Notes: generated from the letters alone by a model not told the origin. Positions 1 to 10,188 are shown, numbered from the stretch's first letter. The stretch: DNA of 64,000 bases from CAVTWJ01 sp964525605 (GCA_964525605.1 CAZGKT010000002.1:1-64000); one strand, 5' to 3'. Numbers and translations: made by a program.

Positions 1-1397
1 CCCCGGGCGGCGGCCCGGCCCTCGGCGATGGCCCAGACAATCAGGGATTGTCCCCGGGTCATGTCTCCAGCCACGAAGATGCCGGGAACATTGGTCATCT
101 TGTTTGCGTCAGCCTTTAGGTTGGAACGCGCGTCCAGTTCCAGGCCCATCGTTTCGAAAAGGGGGTTCTTCTCGGGTCCCAGAAAGCCCATCGCCAAGAA
201 CACCATGTCTGCGGGTATCTCAAAATCGCTTCCGGGCACTTCTTGCATCTTGGGGGGGCCGGCGGGCTGGGGAATCCATTCCACCTTGATGCCCTTAAGC
301 TTCTTCACCACGCCATTCTCACCGGTAAATTCCTTGGTGGAAACGCTGTAGAGGATCTCCCCGCCCTCTTCATGGGCACCCGCCACGCGGAACACGCGGG
401 CCCATTCGGGCCAGGGGTTGTTCGCCGCGCGGGATTTGGGGGGCTTGGGCAAAACTTCCAGTGAGGTCACGCTCTTGGCGCCCTGGCGGTGGGCGGTCCC
501 GATACAGTCCGCGCCCGTGTCGCCGCCGCCGATGACGATGACGTGCTTGTCCTTCGCGTGAATCTGGTTCTCGACCTTATCGCCCTGCTGAACCTTATTG
601 GATTGGGTCAGGTATTCCATGGCGAAGTGGATGCCCTTCAGGTCCCGCCCGGGGACGGGCAGGTTGCGGGGCTGGGTGGCTCCGCCGGTCAATACAATGG
701 CGTCAAAATTCTTCCGCAGGTCCTCAAAGGGAATGTTGTGTCCGATGTTGGAGTTCACCTTGAACTCCACTCCCTCGGCCTTCATCTGCTCCATCCGGCG
801 GTCGAGGTGGCGCTTTTCCATCTTGAATTCGGGGATCCCGTAGCGAAGCAGGCCGCCAATTCGGTCCGCCCGCTCAAATAAGGTCACGGCATGACCCACC
901 CGGGCCAACTGCTGGGCAGCGGCGAGCCCTGCGGGCCCGGAACCTACCACGGCCACCTTTTTGCCCGTCTTCTTCTCGCTCGGCAGGGGTTTCACCCATC
1001 CCTGGGCAAAGGCATGGTCTATGATGGAAACCTCGATCTGCTTGATGGTGACCGGCTGGTCGTAAACATCCATGGCCAGGGTGCAGGAATTTTCACAAGG
1101 GGCGGGGCAGAGGCGGCCCGTGAACTCGGGGAAATTATTGGTGGCGTGCAGGCGGTCGATGGCTTCCTTCCAACGGTCGCGGTAAACCAGGTCGTTCCAA
1201 TCGGGGATGATGTTGCCCAGCGGGCAGCCCATGTGGCAATAGGGAATGCCGCAATCCATGCAGCGGGCCGATTGGGTCTTGAGTTGGGCCGGTTCGGAAG
1301 GAAGGACGTATTCTTTCCAATCCTTTACGCGTTCCTCAACAGGGCGCTTATGGGGCAGTTCCCTGCCCGATTCCATGAAGCCAGTGGGTTTCGCCAT
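1..1397 (-). CDS. gltD: Glutamate synthase small (beta) subunit, 3' end cut by window edge
   Basis: Small subunit of NADPH-dependent glutamate synthase. It oxidises NADPH and passes electrons through FAD and Fe-S clusters to GltB. The reverse-strand translation starts MAKPTGFMESGREL at 1397 and stays open to base 1. The N-terminal region has the Cys-rich pattern CMDCGIPYCHMGCPLG and then LCPAPCENSC, which bind two [4Fe-4S] clusters in this family. A first Rossmann motif (VAVVGSGPAGLAAA) fits FAD and a second (VIVIGGGDTGADC) fits NADPH. It begins 27 bases after the gltB stop, so the two are co-transcribed. About 465 codons are visible, close to the usual full length of about 470-490 residues, so little is missing. 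Confidence 0.95.
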   Translation of the reverse strand, partial: MAKPTGFMESGRELPHKRPVEERVKDWKEYVLPSEPAQLKTQSARCMDCGIPYCHMGCPLGNIIPDWNDLVYRDRWKEAIDRLHATNNFPEFTGRLCPAPCENSCTLAMDVYDQPVTIKQIEVSIIDHAFAQGWVKPLPSEKKTGKKVAVVGSGPAGLAAAQQLARVGHAVTLFERADRIGGLLRYGIPEFKMEKRHLDRRMEQMKAEGVEFKVNSNIGHNIPFEDLRKNFDAIVLTGGATQPRNLPVPGRDLKGIHFAMEYLTQSNKVQQGDKVENQIHAKDKHVIVIGGGDTGADCIGTAHRQGAKSVTSLEVLPKPPKSRAANNPWPEWARVFRVAGAHEEGGEILYSVSTKEFTGENGVVKKLKGIKVEWIPQPAGPPKMQEVPGSDFEIPADMVFLAMGFLGPEKNPLFETMGLELDARSNLKADANKMTNVPGIFVAGDMTRGQSLIVWAIAEGRAAAR

Positions 1398-1424
1398 CTT
1401 TTCCTCTATTACCTCTTCGGTTGG

Positions 1425-4400
1425 TTACGCGACCGCGACCGGTTTGGCCGGGGCGCTCTTTTGGGCCTGTAGGGCCTTTTTATAGTCGGTCGGGAAGATC
1501 TTCACGAATTGCTTGGCCGACGAGGGCCAGTCTTTCAACAACCCGGCAGCCACCGGGCTCTGAGTGTATTCCTGGTGCTTGCGCAACATATCGCCCACCA
1601 GCTTCACGTCATCTTCATCCAAGGGGTCCAGCTCCACCATGCTCGTGTTGCAGCGGATCGGGAAATCCCCGGTCCGGTTCCAGACATAGGCGATCCCGCC
1701 GCTCATGCCCGCGGCAAAGTTGCGGCCCGTGTCCCCGATGACAACCACCTTGCCCCCGGTCATATACTCGCAGCCATGGTCGCCCACGCCCTCGACGACC
1801 GCTTGCACGCCCGAATTACGAACGCAGAAACGCTCCCCGGCCTTGCCCCGCAGGTAGGCTTCCCCGCTGGTGGCGCCGTAGAGAAGCACGTTCCCGACCA
1901 GAATGTTTTCTTCAGGGACAAAGGTGGATTCCTTGGGGGGATAAACGATGATCTTGCCCCCGCACAACCCCTTTCCCAGGTAATCGTTGGCGTCGCCTTC
2001 GAGCCTCAAGGTCATGCCGCGGGGTACGAAAGCCCCAAAGCTGTTGCCCGCCGAGCCCTTGAAAGTGATCTGGATGGTGTCATCCGGCAAGCCCTTGGAA
2101 CCGTACTTTCGGGAGATCTCAGCCCCGAGCAGAGTACCGACGGTTCGGTTGATATTGCGGATCGGGGTCTCGAACTTGACGGGCATTTTGTCTTGGAGCG
2201 CGGGTTTGCAGCGTTCAATCAGGACTTCGTTATCAAGCGCTTTGTCCAGGCCATGGTCCTGTTTTTGGATGCAATAGACCGGCCCCAGGTCCGATTCGGC
2301 AGGCCGGTGAAATATGGCAGAGAAATCCAAGCCCTTGGCTTTCCAGTGGGCAATGGCCTCGTTGGTTTCAAGCCTTTCGGAATGACCCACCATCTCGTTG
2401 ACGGTTTTAAAACCCAGTTCCGCCATAATCTCCCGCATTTCCTCGGCCACGTAGAGCATGAAATTGACCACGTATTCGGGCTTACCCGTGAATTTTTTCC
2501 GCAGTTCGGGGTTCTGGGTGGCGACGCCTACCGGGCATGTATCCAGGTGGCAGGCCCGCATCATCACGCAGCCCTCGGCCACCAGGGCTGCAGTGGCAAA
2601 ACCGAATTCTTCCGCGCCCAGTAGACAGGCGATGGCCACGTCCCGTCCGGTTTTCAATTGCCCGTCGGTCATGACCACGATGCGGTCCCTCAAGCGGTTC
2701 TTTACCAAAATCTGGTGCGTCTCAGCCAGCCCCAGTTCCCAGGGGATGCCCGCGTGCTTGATGGAAGTGAGGGGTGAGGCGCCAGTTCCGCCGTCGAAAC
2801 CGCTGATCAGAACATGATCCGCGTGTGCCTTGGAAACGCCCGCAGCCACCGTGCCCACGCCCACTTCCGCCACCAACTTGACGGATATTCGCGCGTTCTT
2901 GTTGCCGTTCTTTAAGTCGTGGATGAGTTGGGCCAGGTCCTCGATGGAATAGATGTCATGGTGCGGGGGAGGCGAGATGAGCTGGACGAAAGGGGTCGAG
3001 AAACGGGTCTTGGCGATCCAGGGGTAAACTTTCTTGCCCGGCAACTGCCCGCCTTCTCCAGGCTTGGCGCCCTGCGCCATCTTGATCTGAAGTTCCTTGG
3101 CGTGCACCAGGTAGTTGCTGGTCACTCCGAAGCGACCCGAAGCCACTTGCTTGATGGCCGAGTTGCGGGAGTCTCCGTTGGGTTCCAATATGTACCGCTC
3201 TTCGTCCTCCCCGCCCTCGCCGGTGTTGGACTTGCCGCCGAGGCGGTTCATGGCAATCGCAAGGGTCTGGTGGGCTTCCTGGCTGATGGACCCGTAGCTC
3301 ATGGCCCCGGTGGCGAAACGCTTGACGATCTCGCTGGTCGGTTCCACCTGATCCAGGGGGATGGAGTTGCCCTTTTTGAACATGAAGAGGCCCCGGAAAG
3401 TACAAAGGGCCTTCGACTGGTCATTCACGGCCTTGCTGTATTCCTTGAACAGCTTGAAGTTGCTCGTCTTTACCGAGGTCTGGAGCTTGTGGATGGTGTC
3501 GGGGTTGAAAAGATGCTTTTCCCCGTCCCGGCGCCACTGGTATCGGCCGCCCCAATCCAGGTCCAGTTCCCGCGAAGGACGTTCGGGAAAAGCGGCCCGA
3601 TGTCGACGTTCAAGCTCGACGGATAGTTCCTTCAGGCCGATGCCCCCGATGCGGGAGGCGGTCCAGGTGAAATACTTATCCACGAATTCCTTGTTGAGTC
3701 CGATCGCCTCGAAGATCTGCGCGCCTCGGTAGCTCTGGATGGTGGAGATGCCCATCTTGGACATGACCTTCACAATGCCCTTGTTGGCGGCTTTGATGTA
3801 TTTCTTCACGGCGGTCTTGTGGTCAATCTCGTTGGGCAATATTTTGCGGCGGATCAGGTCGTCAAGGGTCTCAAAAGCTAGGTAGGGATTGATGGCGTTG
3901 GCGCCGAACCCCAACAGCAGGGCAAAATGGTGGACTTCCCTCGCCTCGCCGGTTTCCAAAAGAAGCCCCACCTTGGTGCGCTCGCCCTCGCGGATGAGCT
4001 GGTGGTGTACCCCAGCGATGGCCAGGAGGCTCGGAATGGGAGCCAGGTCGTGGTTCATACCCCGGTCAGAAAGAATGATGATCTGAAAGCCGTCCTTGAC
4101 GGCCTGGCTGGCCTTTTGACACAGGGTTTCCATGGCCTTGGCCAGGGCTTCCCCGCCCTCGGAAACCTTATAGAGAATGGGAATGGTGACCGACTTGAAA
4201 CCTTTGTATTTGATATGGGTGAACTTGGCCAATTCGTCGTTATCCAGCACCGCGCAGGGCAGTTCGATCTGGCGGCAGCTTTCCGGGGTGGGTTTCAACA
4301 GGTTCCCCTCCGGGCCAACGGTGGTGACCACTGAGGTAACCAGCTCTTCCCGAATGGCGTCCAGGGGGGGGTTGGTGACCTGGGCGAAAAGCTGTTTGAA

Positions 4401-5972
4401 GTAATTGAAGAGCGATTGGGGCTGATCCGAAAGCACGGCCAAGGGGGTGTCATCCCCCATTGAACCGATGGGCTCTTCCCCGTTGGTGGCCATGGGGCTC
4501 ATCAATATCTTGATCTCTTCATGGGTATATCCAAAGGCCTTCTGGCGCTTCAGGACGGTGTCGTGGTCGGGTTCGGGTACGTGGGGCGCTTCGGGAAGGC
4601 TTTCCAGGCTGGTCAGGTTCTCTTTCAGCCATTCCCCATAAGGATGAGCCTTGGAGATCTTCTCTTTTATTTCAGAATCGTCAATGATCCTGCCCTCGGC
4701 CAGGTCAATGAGGAACATCTTTCCAGGTTCCAGACGGCCTTTGCGGGCCACGCGGGAAGGTTCGATATCCAATACGCCCACTTCGCTGGCCATGATGACC
4801 AGTTCGTCTTTGGTCACGTAATAGCGTGAGGGGCGCAGGCCGTTTCGATCTAGCACAGCCCCAATGACCCGGCCGTCGGTAAAGGCGATAGAGGCGGGGC
4901 CATCCCAAGGTTCCATCAGGCAAGAGTGGTAACGGTAAAAGTCCTTCTTATACTGAGCCATGGTGGCATGCCCGCTCCAGGCCTCGGGGATCAACATCAT
5001 CATGGCGTGGGGCAGCGACCGGCCAGCCATCACCAATATTTCGAGAGCGTTGTCAAATGTAGCCGAGTCAGACTGGCCTTCCCGAACGATGGGTAGAAGG
5101 CGTTTCATTTCCTCCGCGGTGTAGTGGTCGCTGGCGAAAAGGGCTTCCCGGGCGTGCATCCAGTTGATGTTGCCCCTCAGGGTGTTGATCTCGCCGTTGT
5201 GGGCGATGTAGCGAAAGGGGTGCGCCAGGTCCCACGAGGGAAAGGTATTGGTCGAGAACCGGCTATGCACCAGAGCCAGGGCTGATTCCACTTCTTTGTC
5301 CCTTAGGTCGCGAAAATAGGGAGAAACCTGGCCGGGGGTGAGCATGCCTTTGTAAACCAAGGTTCGACAGGAGAAGCTGGCGAAATAAAAGAGATGTTTT
5401 TCGGTGAGGATAGAGGCGGCCACGGCGTTCTCGATCCTTTTGCGGATGAGGAACAGCTTACGTTCGAAAGTATCCTGATCCTTAATGTCCTTGGACTTGG
5501 CGATGAAAACCTGCTTCATAACTGGTTCGGAAGCTCGGGCGGTGGGACCGATTTCTGAATTGTCGGTGGGCACGAGGCGCCAACCCAGGAGAGTTTGGCC
5601 TTCATCTTTCACGATTCGAGCGATCACATCTTCGCAGAACTGAATGTGATCGGGAATCCTTGGCAAAAAGACCGCGCCAACCCCGTAATCCCCCGCCGGA
5701 GGAAGTTCGAAACCCAAAGCCTTGATTGTTTTGCGGAAAAACTTGTCGGGAATCTGAATTAATATCCCCGCTCCGTCCCCGGTGTTGGATTCACACCCAC
5801 AGGCACCCCGGTGGGAGAGGTTGAGGAGAATTTCGACGCCCTGCTGAACAATCTCATGCGTTTTATGATTCTTCACATTGGCCACGAAACCTACGCCGCA
5901 GGAATCTTTACCGGCATCAAACGGGCTAAGGAGATTTTCGTTGGGATTGGCCTGAATCGGCGTTGGGTTCAT
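1425..5972 (-). CDS. gltB: Glutamate synthase large (alpha) subunit
   Basis: Makes two glutamates from glutamine and 2-oxoglutarate. The start MNPTPIQANPNEN at 5972 is preferred over an upstream in-frame codon at 6011, because it has a GGAG ribosome site 7 bases upstream and the 6011 codon lies inside a terminator hairpin. The product is about 1515 aa, the usual family length. Residue 25 is the Cys of CGVGF, the nucleophile of the class II amidotransferase, so the first 24 residues are the expected propeptide. The central and FMN-binding synthase domains follow. The C-x5-C-x4-C ligands of the [3Fe-4S] cluster sit near residue 1140, and the GXGXG beta-helix domain ends the protein. gltD follows directly. 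Confidence 0.97.
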   Translation of the reverse strand: MNPTPIQANPNENLLSPFDAGKDSCGVGFVANVKNHKTHEIVQQGVEILLNLSHRGACGCESNTGDGAGILIQIPDKFFRKTIKALGFELPPAGDYGVGAVFLPRIPDHIQFCEDVIARIVKDEGQTLLGWRLVPTDNSEIGPTARASEPVMKQVFIAKSKDIKDQDTFERKLFLIRKRIENAVAASILTEKHLFYFASFSCRTLVYKGMLTPGQVSPYFRDLRDKEVESALALVHSRFSTNTFPSWDLAHPFRYIAHNGEINTLRGNINWMHAREALFASDHYTAEEMKRLLPIVREGQSDSATFDNALEILVMAGRSLPHAMMMLIPEAWSGHATMAQYKKDFYRYHSCLMEPWDGPASIAFTDGRVIGAVLDRNGLRPSRYYVTKDELVIMASEVGVLDIEPSRVARKGRLEPGKMFLIDLAEGRIIDDSEIKEKISKAHPYGEWLKENLTSLESLPEAPHVPEPDHDTVLKRQKAFGYTHEEIKILMSPMATNGEEPIGSMGDDTPLAVLSDQPQSLFNYFKQLFAQVTNPPLDAIREELVTSVVTTVGPEGNLLKPTPESCRQIELPCAVLDNDELAKFTHIKYKGFKSVTIPILYKVSEGGEALAKAMETLCQKASQAVKDGFQIIILSDRGMNHDLAPIPSLLAIAGVHHQLIREGERTKVGLLLETGEAREVHHFALLLGFGANAINPYLAFETLDDLIRRKILPNEIDHKTAVKKYIKAANKGIVKVMSKMGISTIQSYRGAQIFEAIGLNKEFVDKYFTWTASRIGGIGLKELSVELERRHRAAFPERPSRELDLDWGGRYQWRRDGEKHLFNPDTIHKLQTSVKTSNFKLFKEYSKAVNDQSKALCTFRGLFMFKKGNSIPLDQVEPTSEIVKRFATGAMSYGSISQEAHQTLAIAMNRLGGKSNTGEGGEDEERYILEPNGDSRNSAIKQVASGRFGVTSNYLVHAKELQIKMAQGAKPGEGGQLPGKKVYPWIAKTRFSTPFVQLISPPPHHDIYSIEDLAQLIHDLKNGNKNARISVKLVAEVGVGTVAAGVSKAHADHVLISGFDGGTGASPLTSIKHAGIPWELGLAETHQILVKNRLRDRIVVMTDGQLKTGRDVAIACLLGAEEFGFATAALVAEGCVMMRACHLDTCPVGVATQNPELRKKFTGKPEYVVNFMLYVAEEMREIMAELGFKTVNEMVGHSERLETNEAIAHWKAKGLDFSAIFHRPAESDLGPVYCIQKQDHGLDKALDNEVLIERCKPALQDKMPVKFETPIRNINRTVGTLLGAEISRKYGSKGLPDDTIQITFKGSAGNSFGAFVPRGMTLRLEGDANDYLGKGLCGGKIIVYPPKESTFVPEENILVGNVLLYGATSGEAYLRGKAGERFCVRNSGVQAVVEGVGDHGCEYMTGGKVVVIGDTGRNFAAGMSGGIAYVWNRTGDFPIRCNTSMVELDPLDEDDVKLVGDMLRKHQEYTQSPVAAGLLKDWPSSAKQFVKIFPTDYKKALQAQKSAPAKPVAVA

Positions 5973-5995
5973 GATCTGCTCCGCTAGCTGTAGGT

Positions 5996-6021
5996 AAAAA
6001 AAACGGCCCAAAATTGGGCCG
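5996..6021 (-). terminator. Intrinsic terminator in the gltB leader
   Basis: A perfect palindrome at 6004-6021 (CGGCCCAA/TTGGGCCG) is followed on the minus strand by eight U residues (5996-6003). It lies between the thioredoxin gene and gltB and ends only 23 bases before the gltB ATG. It can simply end the upstream queA-tgt transcript. Its nearness to the gltB ribosome site means it could also attenuate gltB if the gltB promoter lies upstream of it. Confidence 0.85.
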
Positions 6022-6139
6022 GCAAAAACACCGTAAATAAAGGGGAGCTAAATTACAACAGTTTCAAGGCTTTTTCAAGCAAAGGGCAGTTTCAGAAATC
6101 AAATGCAGAATCAGCCAATAGATAGATAACAAAATTCAT

Positions 6140-6799
6140 TTAGGGCTTGCCCGCTCCAAGAAAAGCCATCACATCAGGCTCACCCCGATAGCCAACGAGC
6201 TGCCTCGATTCCCCTTTATCAGGGTACTGAATTACCAAAGTGGGAAAGCCCCGAATCTGATACTTCGCCTGCAGGTCCGCTATTTCCTGGGGGTTTCTCC
6301 CCTCTTCTTTGCGGGCGTCCATAACTACCACCGGCACGTATTGACCCATTATTTTCGTCGCGTCACCAGGAATATCAAAAACATTTTTATCCATCAGTTT
6401 GCAAAAACCACACCAATGGGCGGTGAAATCGTAAAGGATGGGCTTTCGGCTTCGTTGGGATTCTTTCAGCCCATCTGATGGTTGAAGCCAGACAATTTTA
6501 TCACTTCCCTCTGGGGAACTTTTTGAGGCAACCAAGGAAGATGTGTAATTGGATGGAAATATCTTGTCGTAATAAAGGCCCGTTAGGACGCCCGTGCCAC
6601 AAAACCCAAGGATGCCCAGAACCAAAAGACTTTTCCCGCCCGTTTTTTCAATCTTCATGATTCCCCAAAGGATCGAAGCACAAGCCGGAATCAATCCGAT
6701 GAAAGGGATCAGTGAGGCGAATCCCACTAAAAAATGCCATTTTCCTATGGAAGCGGGGGAATCTTCGGAACCATCAAAATGGACGGATAATGGGCTCAC
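6140..6799 (-). CDS. Membrane-anchored thioredoxin-family protein
   Basis: 219 aa with a GTG start at 6799. The N-terminal third has two hydrophobic segments, roughly residues 23-50 and 58-77, and should place the rest in the periplasm. The C-terminal half is a thioredoxin fold with the redox motif WCGFCK, a later cis-proline context (GFPTLVI) and the glycine-rich end typical of DsbD-gamma or Thioredoxin_7 proteins. It probably reduces or isomerises envelope disulfides. The partner is not identifiable. It lies 34 bases after tgt and is likely the last gene of that operon. Confidence 0.8.
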   Translation of the reverse strand: MSPLSVHFDGSEDSPASIGKWHFLVGFASLIPFIGLIPACASILWGIMKIEKTGGKSLLVLGILGFCGTGVLTGLYYDKIFPSNYTSSLVASKSSPEGSDKIVWLQPSDGLKESQRSRKPILYDFTAHWCGFCKLMDKNVFDIPGDATKIMGQYVPVVVMDARKEEGRNPQEIADLQAKYQIRGFPTLVIQYPDKGESRQLVGYRGEPDVMAFLGAGKP

Positions 6800-6833
6800 G
6801 GCCTAATTGTAACCCCAAAAGGGACGCCGGGCC

Positions 6834-7961
6834 TTAAATTTGCTTACCAAAATATTTATTTAAAAAACTCATTTTAGCTTCGACAAACCTATTTTCTATT
6901 ATCGATTGACGGATTTCCGCGGCGGTTTGGCACATGAAATGAAGGTTGTGCAAGCTCAACAGCCTCAGCACCAGTAGTTCCTCCGCCATGGCCAAGTGGC
7001 GTAGGTAAGCTTTAGTGTAATTTTTACAGCATTCGCAAGAACATTCCGAATCAAGTGGTGAGAAATCCTTGGCGTATCGGGCATTCTTCAGCACCACCTT
7101 CCCCGAACGCGTCAGGGCGGTGCCATTGCGAGCCACCCTTGTCGGCAAGACGCAATCGAACAAGTCCATACCCCTTTCCACGCATTCCCAAAGGTCTTCG
7201 GGCGTGCCCACTCCCATAAGGTAACGGGGTTTGTTTGCCGGAAGGAGAGGCGCGGTAAAGTGAACAGCTTCGTATATTTTTTCACGCGATTCCCCGACGG
7301 ATACTCCACCGATGGCATAACCTGGGAAATTCATTGCGATTAAATCCCCCGCACTCTTTTCCCGCAGTTGGTTGAAATGAGAGCCTTGAACAATGCCGTA
7401 CAGGGCTTGTCGGTCCGAACGTCCGCTATTCAAGTGGGTTTCCAGGCATCTCTTAGCCCAGCGGGTGGTGCGGTCCACCGAGCCTAATACATATTCTTCG
7501 GCCGCGTCATAGGGGATACATTCATCCAGAGCCATAATGATATCGGCGCCGATCTGGTGCTGGATCTTTACCGCCGACTCCGGGGTTAGAGCCTTGGGAC
7601 TTCCATCCAGATGGGATTGGAATTCCACACCCTCTTCAGATAACCGACGCAAGTCGGTAAGACTAAAAACCTGGAACCCACCGCTATCCGTCAAAATCGG
7701 TCCATTCCAATGCATGAACTTATGGAGTCCGCCCGCTTCCTCGATCAAGTCCGCCCCAGGGCGAAGCATCAAGTGGTACGTGTTTCCCAAAAGAATAGAG
7801 GCCCCGCACGCCGTCACATCTTCGGGGGAAAGGGCCTTCACCGAAGCCTGGGTGCCCACGGGCATATAACAGGGGGTTTGAACCTGCCCATGGGTAAGGT
7901 TTAGCAATCCTGCGCGGGCGAAGGTTTGGTGGTCCTTGGCGATCAGTTGAAAGTCATGCAT
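6834..7961 (-). CDS. tgt: tRNA-guanine transglycosylase (queuine tRNA-ribosyltransferase)
   Basis: Exchanges guanine-34 for preQ1 in GUN-anticodon tRNAs. The 375 aa match the bacterial family length. Visible motifs are DSGGFQVFSL (substrate pocket and general-base Asp), ALDECIPYD, GIVQGS, GGVSVGE and FDCVLPTR (nucleophile Asp). A zinc site C-x-C-x2-C is followed 26 residues later by His near the C-terminus. The ATG overlaps the end of the preceding membrane-protein gene by 8 bases. queA, the next enzyme of the queuosine pathway, is two genes upstream in the same direction. Confidence 0.97.
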   Translation of the reverse strand: MHDFQLIAKDHQTFARAGLLNLTHGQVQTPCYMPVGTQASVKALSPEDVTACGASILLGNTYHLMLRPGADLIEEAGGLHKFMHWNGPILTDSGGFQVFSLTDLRRLSEEGVEFQSHLDGSPKALTPESAVKIQHQIGADIIMALDECIPYDAAEEYVLGSVDRTTRWAKRCLETHLNSGRSDRQALYGIVQGSHFNQLREKSAGDLIAMNFPGYAIGGVSVGESREKIYEAVHFTAPLLPANKPRYLMGVGTPEDLWECVERGMDLFDCVLPTRVARNGTALTRSGKVVLKNARYAKDFSPLDSECSCECCKNYTKAYLRHLAMAEELLVLRLLSLHNLHFMCQTAAEIRQSIIENRFVEAKMSFLNKYFGKQI

Positions 7962-10188
7962 GCTTGAAAAGCCATCCCCATTGAATAGTTAAAAAGGCCC
8001 ATAAAGAGCAAACCAGAAGCGACATAAAGCATCCCACCTGAAAAGAAACCGGGTGATAAACGATGTTGACCTTTTCCTCGCCTTGACTCAACACCGCTCC
8101 ACGGAAACCATAATTCACTTCTTCCATGTCCTTTTCATGACCCCGCACCTGTAAACGCCATCCTGGGTAAGCGGTTTCGCTGGAAACCAAAAGGGCCCGG
8201 CCGTTTCCTTCCGCAGATAATTCTACTTCATTCGACGTTCGGAATGATTCAGTCACTTTTCTTAAACTGTAAACGCCACAAAGTTCGGTGTTCGACACCC
8301 AGCACTCCTTATCAAAATGAAAATTGACGATGCTCTTTTCGTTCAAATCGGTCTTCCAATCCGTTTCGGAAAGGGCTTGAGAAACTGAAAACCATTTGGG
8401 CAAAGGATTGGGATTCAAATAAACGGGGATGGAAAATCCGGAAACGGTCAAAGGCCGGTAAAAATCAGAGGCCTCCCCACCTATCTTATATTTGACGTTC
8501 AAAAAGTCTAACAATTTGTCTGATGCGTAAGAGGAAACTGACCCGGTCAAAAGGTACCATTTCAAAAACGAACCCATCATGATCGGGTTCGGATAGGAAA
8601 CCGCCTCTAATCCGTAAGCCAAAGACTCGTCGGGGATAAGGTTTTGTTTCATTTTTTGAAAAATGTCACGAAGGTTGGCGCCAGAAACCGATTGGAAAGA
8701 ATCTACCACTTGCGGCGAATGATAGATCCGGCTGGGACTGGTTAGCTCCGTAATGGAGGCCGGGTTTTCAGTGTAGAAGGTCTTTTCAAGGGTGAAATTG
8801 ATCCCTTGATCTGCCGGCCCCAGGGAAAAAACAATGGAGAGAAGCAATAAAACCCACCGGGCGGAGGACCAATAGTCCCATGAACTCTCTATGGAGGATG
8901 CACCCAGAAACAATAAGGAGGCCCAGACCGGCCAAAGGTCCAAGGGGGTTCCCAAACGGTAGGCTAATCCAAACAGGAGCAAGAGAAGAAATATCCGACT
9001 TATCTCCGATTTTCTTTTTTCACCTTCGGAAGAAAACCAATGGGTCGCCGATTCCATGCCGATACGAGCGCCAAAAAAGAAAACCAGTGGCAAGAGATAT
9101 CCTGAACGAACCACCCAGCCATAAAAGGGGAAATAAGACCACATCCAACTACCGACTTTCATCGTATCCCCCAGGCTTAAAAGAACAAAAAGGAGAAACA
9201 TAAACGCATTCACCGGCTTCAGTTTCATTTTTATCAATGCCCAACCTAACAACACTAGAAACGGGACTCCCATGAAGAAAGAGTAGAGCCAGTAGGGCAC
9301 GACCCCGGTGGAATAAAGCGGCTGGCCGAAACAGAACGGGTTCAACCAGGTTGCCATCGCATCCAGGGGAAGGCTTTGATTCATTCCCAAACGGGCAGAG
9401 AGATTGCTCAAACCTTTTAATTCAAAAAAGGGAATGCCCCAGGCCAGATTGAAACCTACCGCCATTAGAAACGCTCCAGCCAACGACGCGAACCTGATTT
9501 TCCAGGCACTAAACTTTGTCTGGATCGCAATTTCTAAAGCCAAAGCCAAGAATGTTAGGTAAGCGAAGAGGGGATAACCTGAGGCCATTTGCATGGCCAG
9601 TGAAATGGAAAAGATTAAAAGCGAACCGCGTGCCTCTTTCCTCGCTCGGTCACTGGCCCAAAAGATCCAAGGAATCCAGGAATAGCTGAAAAGCATGACC
9701 GGGTCCCAGGTAAAGCAAACCACGCTTGTTGCGAACCCAAATAAAAGGGCGCCAACAGTTGAAGCGCCTAAAGAAAATGACCTGCATCTGGCGAAAAGCC
9801 AGAAACCCATAAGTGCGAATAAGTGGTGAAAAAGGATGGAACAATCAAAAGCCGAAACCGGGGAAAACAGCAGATATAAAAGCCTGACCGGCGGATACCA
9901 ACAAACCATTTCCGGGTCGGCCAGGTAAGGAGTACCAAACCCCGCGTCAGAATTCCATAGGGGAATCTGACCGCCATGAAAGATTTTCGAACCGTAGAAC
10001 CAGAGAGGATAAAAAAACCGGGAGGCATCCTCCATGACAAAAGCGCGCCCCCCAAACAACACGTGCTCATGTAACCAGGTCCAGAGGCCCAATAGAAAAA
10101 GCAGAGCGAAGCCTTCATGCCAATTCATATGAAGAATTCGTATGGGTTGAAATGGATCGCGTTTGGTAGCCAGAATTTCTTTATCCAC
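7954..10188 (-). CDS. YfhO-like polytopic membrane protein
   Basis: 744 aa with a GTG start at 10188, preceded by AAAGG at 8 bases. Ten or more hydrophobic segments run through residues 30-480. A soluble C-terminal part of about 200 residues follows, and a last membrane helix (around 715-738) ends the protein. The overall plan and an early WNSDAGFGTPYLADPE stretch fit the YfhO/GT-C-like family, which is linked to lipoteichoic acid or glycan glycosylation in Firmicutes; the substrate here is unknown. It sits between queA and tgt and overlaps tgt, so it is in the operon without an obvious queuosine role. Confidence 0.75.
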   Translation of the reverse strand: MDKEILATKRDPFQPIRILHMNWHEGFALLFLLGLWTWLHEHVLFGGRAFVMEDASRFFYPLWFYGSKIFHGGQIPLWNSDAGFGTPYLADPEMVCWYPPVRLLYLLFSPVSAFDCSILFHHLFALMGFWLFARCRSFSLGASTVGALLFGFATSVVCFTWDPVMLFSYSWIPWIFWASDRARKEARGSLLIFSISLAMQMASGYPLFAYLTFLALALEIAIQTKFSAWKIRFASLAGAFLMAVGFNLAWGIPFFELKGLSNLSARLGMNQSLPLDAMATWLNPFCFGQPLYSTGVVPYWLYSFFMGVPFLVLLGWALIKMKLKPVNAFMFLLFVLLSLGDTMKVGSWMWSYFPFYGWVVRSGYLLPLVFFFGARIGMESATHWFSSEGEKRKSEISRIFLLLLLFGLAYRLGTPLDLWPVWASLLFLGASSIESSWDYWSSARWVLLLLSIVFSLGPADQGINFTLEKTFYTENPASITELTSPSRIYHSPQVVDSFQSVSGANLRDIFQKMKQNLIPDESLAYGLEAVSYPNPIMMGSFLKWYLLTGSVSSYASDKLLDFLNVKYKIGGEASDFYRPLTVSGFSIPVYLNPNPLPKWFSVSQALSETDWKTDLNEKSIVNFHFDKECWVSNTELCGVYSLRKVTESFRTSNEVELSAEGNGRALLVSSETAYPGWRLQVRGHEKDMEEVNYGFRGAVLSQGEEKVNIVYHPVSFQVGCFMSLLVCSLWAFLTIQWGWLFKHA

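Noticed and set aside
1509..2624. 371-codon open frame on the plus strand
   Set aside because: It is antisense to gltB, whose domains and catalytic residues are intact; no ribosome site or family match.
2919..3626. 235-codon plus-strand frame
   Set aside because: Also the shadow of gltB.
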